Assembly (NCBI RefSeq): GCF_014697355.1
Contig: NZ_JACJRQ010000024.1
Span: forward strand, 1 to 64,000
DNA length: 64,000 bases
Direction of reading: 5' to 3'
Source: Nostoc calcicola FACHB-3891
GTDB lineage: Bacteria; Cyanobacteriota; Cyanobacteriia; Cyanobacteriales; Nostocaceae
Shown here one piece after another: positions 60,721-64,000 of the stretch. The stretch's first letter is position 1. Each line of letters starts with the position of its first letter. The translations under genes and the position numbers were made by a program. The notes beneath the pieces are model-generated. The model did no database searches and was not told the origin of the DNA. It saw only the letters and a list, made by a program, of their open reading frames with translations.

Positions 60721-60837
60721 CTAATCTTTTTTACCGATGTCAGTTGAAATTTGTTCGAGTAGCAAAGAACTAATATAGCTATTAGCAAATCCTGTACAAA
60801 GTAAAACACAAAATCCAGCAATTAAAGTAGTCATCAT
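60721..60837 (-). CDS. Possible 38-residue small membrane protein
   Basis: On the minus strand ATG 60837 is preceded by TGAGGTAACGAG, a good ribosome-binding site. It opens a 38-residue frame, MMTTLIAGFCVLLCTGFANS followed by a polar end, stopping at 60721-60723. One hydrophobic helix (about 4-20) is predicted. It lies between the DUF2949 gene and nifV on the same strand. I do not recognise a family; conservation in other nif clusters would decide. Confidence 0.4.
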   Translation of the reverse strand: MMTTLIAGFCVLLCTGFANSYISSLLLEQISTDIGKKD

Positions 60838-61036
60838 CTCGTTACCTCAGATTTATTTAGAGTATTAGTGTGTAATTTATTTCCGTACAAATCTCAGAAT
60901 TCAGGAATCATAATGACTGAAAAATCAAGGTTCGTCAGGCTGCTTGATTTTCTTCAATTTATAAACTTGGTAGTCTCTATGTCTCATTAATTCTGAATTC
61001 TGACTTCTGAATTCTGAATTCTTAGCTACAAATTAG

Positions 61037-61234
61037 TTAACTTTGTTCTGCTAACCAGTCAAAAATCTTTTCTAACTGTTCTAAGTTAACTAAGCCATAC
61101 TGCCAGAGAAGCATCGGTAATGGGCCATTTTCTAACTCACGGTGTCGTAGCGCTACAGCAATATCCGCATTTGAAAGTTCAAGTTCATGGTGCAAAAAAT
61201 TGAGGAGTTTTAAATCTCTGTTACGAATCGCCAT
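61037..61234 (-). CDS. DUF2949 family small protein
   Basis: This 65-residue protein (DLKLLNFLHHELELSNADIA, then LRHRELENGPLPMLLWQYGLVNLEQL) matches DUF2949, a short cyanobacterial family. It is acidic and helical and could bind a larger partner. It is encoded on the minus strand between cysE/nifP and nifV, a position that suggests a link to nitrogen fixation (inference). Confidence 0.8.
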   Translation of the reverse strand: MAIRNRDLKLLNFLHHELELSNADIAVALRHRELENGPLPMLLWQYGLVNLEQLEKIFDWLAEQS

Positions 61235-61279
61235 AGTCGAACTTTCAATTTCTTCAGTTGGGAAAGAATTAAAAATAAG

Positions 61280-61380
61280 AAATTCCTATCTTGGGCATTG
61301 GGCATCGGGCATCGGGCATTGGGCAGAGGAGAGAAAATAACTCCAAACTCCAAACTCCAAACTCCTAACTCCTGAATTCC
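61280..61380. repeat. GGGCATC/GGGCATT and AACTCCAAACTCC repeats
   Basis: Four tandem GGGCATY units (61295-61325) and AACTCCAAACTCCAAACTCC (61340-61370) lie in the spacer between the DUF2949 gene and its upstream neighbour. No gene is seen. Confidence 0.55.
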
Positions 61381-61528
61381 TCTCAGTTTGCAATAGAATT
61401 TGCTAGCGGACAGTAACTTCAACTTCTAAACCTGTTCAATATTTATGCATGTCTACAAAGAGCTATGCTTGTGTGATGAATTCAGGATTAATATTGTCTA
61501 GATTAGGTCTTTTAACAATATTCAAGAC

Positions 61529-61774
61529 TCAGGATTCATCACTATATTGCCAGCAACGCTCTAGCCATTCGACTAATTCATGACGAGAAGCCAGAAATTG
61601 CATAACCGTACTGCGAATTAAAATCGCTTCTAGCAAATTGTTTACTTGCACCCGTAAAGAACCATCGGGAAGACAGGAACTCTTAATCTTTAATTCTTGC
61701 AAACGGTGATAGATTCGCCAGCGATCGCTCAAAGGAATCTGCAAAACTTGTTCGCCTAAAGTATCATTTGTCAT
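61529..61774 (-). CDS. Conserved hypothetical small protein next to nifP
   Basis: The 81-residue protein (VLQIPLSDRWRIYHRLQELK, then CLPDGSLRVQVNNLLEAILI, then LVEWLERCWQYSDES) is compact and soluble. I recognise it as a cyanobacterial protein found near nifP-type genes but know no function. It is on the minus strand, 73 bases after cysE. The spacer between them carries TTTGTCATTTGTCC repeats, and AAAGGACAA forms its ribosome-binding site. Confidence 0.7.
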   Translation of the reverse strand: MTNDTLGEQVLQIPLSDRWRIYHRLQELKIKSSCLPDGSLRVQVNNLLEAILIRSTVMQFLASRHELVEWLERCWQYSDES

Positions 61775-61847
61775 TTGTCCTTTGTCCTTTGTTATTTGTT
61801 ATTTGTCGGTTGTCATTTGTCCTTGGCAAATGATTAATGACCAATAA

Positions 61848-62609
61848 CTACTGAGTTCTGACTCCTGATTCCTGAGTTCTGACTTCTAAAGTTTGCAGTT
61901 GTTTTTCGAGTTGTTCGATGCGTGAGAGCAAAGAACGAATCACGGTTGCTTCTACATCGGGTAGCTTTCCATGTTCTAAAGGTGAAAGGCTGGCGCTTTG
62001 ATTGCGAGAAATAATTCGACCTGGAACACCGACTACAGTACAATCGCTGGGGATATTCCGCAAAACAATGGAACCTGCGCCAATCCGAACGCGATCGCCA
62101 ATTTGCAGATTACCCAAAACTTTCGCACCCGCACCCACCACAACATATTTACCGACTGTGGGATGACGCTTACCGCTTTCTTTACCAGTTCCGCCAAGGG
62201 TGACGCCTTGATAAATCAGCGTATAGTCTCCGACGATCGCAGTTTCGCCAATGACAACTCCCATTCCGTGGTCGATAAATACACCCTGACCAATTTCTGC
62301 ACCTGGGTGAATTTCAATTCCAGTTAAAAATCGTCCCACGTGAGAAATCAAGCGGGGAATAAAACCCACTCCTCGACAATGTAACCAGTGAGCAAGACGA
62401 TGCAAACAGAGTGCGTGCAATCCAGGATAGCAAAACACTACCTCCAGCCAATTGCGTGCTGCTGGATCGCGCTCAAAGATAATGCGAAAATCACTCAATA
62501 ATGGCTCAAAAAAACCTCCAGAGAGTAATGTCTTGAGGAAGGACTTCTGTTTAGAATCCTGTATTTTCTGAGTTTGAGAATTCGTAACTCTGTCTAAGGA
62601 CTGTTGCAT
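61848..62609 (-). CDS. cysE: Serine O-acetyltransferase (CysE/NifP)
   Basis: This enzyme acetylates serine, the first step to cysteine; nif-linked copies (nifP) supply cysteine for iron-sulfur clusters. The 253-residue protein has the N-terminal helical region (SDFRIIFERDPAARNWLEVV, LHALCLHRLAHWL) and the left-handed beta helix (TGIEIHPGAEIGQGVFIDHG, GVVIGETAIVGDYTLIYQGV, then GVTLGGTGKESGKRHPTVG). Its position upstream of nifV on the same strand supports nifP. The 3' end (residues about 241-253) runs into CTGAGTTCTGACT-type repeat DNA. Confidence 0.92.
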   Translation of the reverse strand: MQQSLDRVTNSQTQKIQDSKQKSFLKTLLSGGFFEPLLSDFRIIFERDPAARNWLEVVFCYPGLHALCLHRLAHWLHCRGVGFIPRLISHVGRFLTGIEIHPGAEIGQGVFIDHGMGVVIGETAIVGDYTLIYQGVTLGGTGKESGKRHPTVGKYVVVGAGAKVLGNLQIGDRVRIGAGSIVLRNIPSDCTVVGVPGRIISRNQSASLSPLEHGKLPDVEATVIRSLLSRIEQLEKQLQTLEVRTQESGVRTQ

Positions 62610-63356
62610 CGCTACTGTCTATCTGGTTAAAAGAGCCATGTGCTATTTTTATGCTTATATCAGACCACTTCCAACTCGATAGCCAAGCCAATGTTGATTG
62701 GATTTATTGGATTTATTAAGGTTGTACTCAAACGCCAAAACCCCCACCTAAGATAACCTTAAAATTTATCTTGGGATAGGGGTACTAGTGTTTAGGGATG
62801 GGGGTACTAGTCTTTTTGGGGGAGGGTTTAAGATTTTCTGTACTCGCTACAAGAAACTTTACCTGTAAGACTTTGCAAAGATTTATGCACTATATTTTGA
62901 GATTTATTAAGCTGTACTCAAATGCACTCAACTATGGGTTAGATAACGATAAAAGTGAATTTTCTGTATATGGTATTACTATTATTATCCTATTATTTGG
63001 TTAGGCGAAAGACAGGTTTCTTTATTTTCTTTTAGGATTTGCTGTCTGTATGTATGTATACGTTTCTAAATATTGCGATCGCTCATCAGAGATGTTTTCT
63101 TATTATATAGATGTGTTGAAGGAAAACAGTTCAATAAGCGCAAATATACCTGCTTGCCAAATTTATCCGTCAACCGTCAACTGTCAACACTCAGCAACTT
63201 CAAGCAGGATAATTTATTTCTTAGAGTTCGCTAATGATTCATTACTAACTTTTAGTATTTTTTCAATTGTTCTAAATAAACAGCAACCTACATCATAATG
63301 CTGTGACATCTTTGTTAAGAATAGTTACGTCTTCTTAACACAAGGAAATATTTCTT
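62610..63356. other. 747-base divergent spacer between cysE/nifP and NDH-2 gene
   Basis: No convincing gene is seen; a 68-residue frame at 62798-63004 lacks support. A weak hairpin AAGATAA/TTATCTT lies at about 62751-62773. A 17-base direct repeat, GGGATAGGGGTACTAGT and GGGATGGGGGTACTAGT, lies at 62773-62789 and 62795-62811. An AAGGAAA at 63342 serves the NDH-2 start. Confidence 0.5.
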
Positions 63357-64000
63357 ATGCCAGTTGGAATTAATAAAAATGCACCACATCAGGTTGTAAT
63401 CGTTGGTGGTGGTTTTGGTGGACTGTATGCAGCAAAGGCTCTGAATGCAGCGAATGTAAATGTTACTCTCATTGATAAACGTAACTTTCACCTATTTCAG
63501 CCGCTTTTATATCAAGTTGCCACAGGTACGCTATCACCTTCTGATATCTCTGCACCATTGCGATCTGTATTTAGCAAAAGCAAGAATACAAAGGTGTTGT
63601 TGGGAGAAGTAAATAATATCGATCCAAAAGCGCAACAAGTTATTCTGGGTGATGAAGTAGTCCCTTATGATACATTAATTGTTGCTACAGGTGCGAATCA
63701 TTCCTATTTTGGTAAGGATAACTGGGAAAAAGTTGCTCCTGGCTTGAAAACTGTGGAAGATGCGATAGAAATGCGTCGCCGGATATTTGGCGCATTTGAA
63801 GCAGCAGAAAAAGAAACAGATCCCGAAAAACGCCGTGCTTGGTTGAGTTTTGTGATTGTCGGGGGTGGCCCGACTGGTGTAGAATTAGCAGGTGCGATCG
63901 CCGAGTTGGCATACAAAACTCTCAAAGAAGATTTCCGCAGCATCGACACCTCAGAAACGAGAATTTTACTATTACAAGGGGGTCCTCGCATCCTCCCACA
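63357..64000 (+). CDS. Type II NADH dehydrogenase (NDH-2), partial
   Basis: ATG 63357, preceded by AAGGAAA, opens a frame that runs past the window end (about 214 residues seen of roughly 400-450). The FAD-binding motif is VVIVGGGFGGLYAAKAL, followed by NFHLFQPLLYQVATGTLSP, the LIVATGANHSYFG segment, and the NADH-binding FVIVGGGPTGVELAGAIAEL. These are the marks of NDH-2, a single-subunit enzyme that passes electrons from NADH to quinone at the membrane. The C-terminal membrane-binding part is beyond the window. Confidence 0.92.
   Translation, partial: MPVGINKNAPHQVVIVGGGFGGLYAAKALNAANVNVTLIDKRNFHLFQPLLYQVATGTLSPSDISAPLRSVFSKSKNTKVLLGEVNNIDPKAQQVILGDEVVPYDTLIVATGANHSYFGKDNWEKVAPGLKTVEDAIEMRRRIFGAFEAAEKETDPEKRRAWLSFVIVGGGPTGVELAGAIAELAYKTLKEDFRSIDTSETRILLLQGGPRILP

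Noticed and set aside
62798..63004. 68-residue plus-strand open frame
   Set aside because: No ribosome-binding site; it starts inside a direct repeat and has no recognisable domain.
1..64000. tRNA, rRNA, or tmRNA genes
   Set aside because: No acceptor-arm and T-loop pattern was noticed on either strand by eye; tRNAscan-SE would be needed to be certain.

Overview
The window is chromosomal DNA from a filamentous, nitrogen-fixing, probably heterocyst-forming cyanobacterium of the Nostocales (Nostoc/Anabaena/Calothrix type). The evidence is the very frequent HIP1 octamer GCGATCGC, the heptamer-like tandem repeats (STRR/LTRR type) between genes, and typical cyanobacterial genes: ictB, gap2, a thylakoid-type cyclophilin, a cyanoexosortase, a nifP..nifV-nifZ-nifT block, DUF2949 and several Uma2 proteins. 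No tRNA, rRNA or CRISPR array was found.

Layout. 1-170: the C-terminal end of an IS200/IS605-type tnpB and its right-end hairpin, cut by the window edge. 269-1639: a coupled SLOG + SLATT (DUF4231) pair, the signature of a nucleotide-sensing, membrane-effector conflict system. 2384-5200: an exported two-domain M16 peptidase. 5883-10450: accessory genes, with an unknown membrane protein, an orphan antitoxin-like protein, two related small membrane proteins followed by an ABCG-like ABC fusion, a Uma2 protein and a RelE/ParE remnant. 10454-16140: uvrB, a repeat protein, a CsbD/lipoprotein/hypothetical group and a histidine phosphatase. 16269-17056: an SDR pseudogene.

17130-24007 is the most interesting region. 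Seven minus-strand genes, most of them overlapping, encode a trypsin-like protease with a helical adaptor-like N-terminus, two proteins of unknown function, a MoxR AAA+ ATPase, a vWA protein, a helical partner, and a Ycf35-like (DUF1257) protein ending in a zinc ribbon. It resembles the predicted vWA-MoxR ternary conflict systems, in which an ATPase/vWA pair controls a protease effector through adaptor domains. The exact gene set looks unusual.

24343-33163: two rhomboid proteases, then a minus-strand exopolysaccharide/exosortase set (aminotransferase, cyanoexosortase, its partner protein, a Wza-like exporter, a Wzc-like chain-length protein). 34006-55295 is mostly housekeeping: a degenerate histidine kinase, ictB, smpB, a LuxR-type response regulator, a low-molecular-weight phosphatase, ybaB/ebfC, murB, murC, nadD, gap2, thiL, a cyclophilin, efp, accB, an ArsR regulator, a GerMN protein, proS and an acyltransferase. 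55312-58031: two Uma2 proteins and a PD-(D/E)XK nuclease. 58280-62609 is a nif-associated block on the minus strand: cysE/nifP, two small conserved proteins, nifV, nifZ, nifT and a thioredoxin-like [2Fe-2S] protein. The window ends inside a type II NADH dehydrogenase.

Many intergenic spaces hold a purine-rich heptamer-like array followed by its pyrimidine-rich inverse, so they can fold into long hairpins. Function calls rest on motif recognition by eye. No database search was run.
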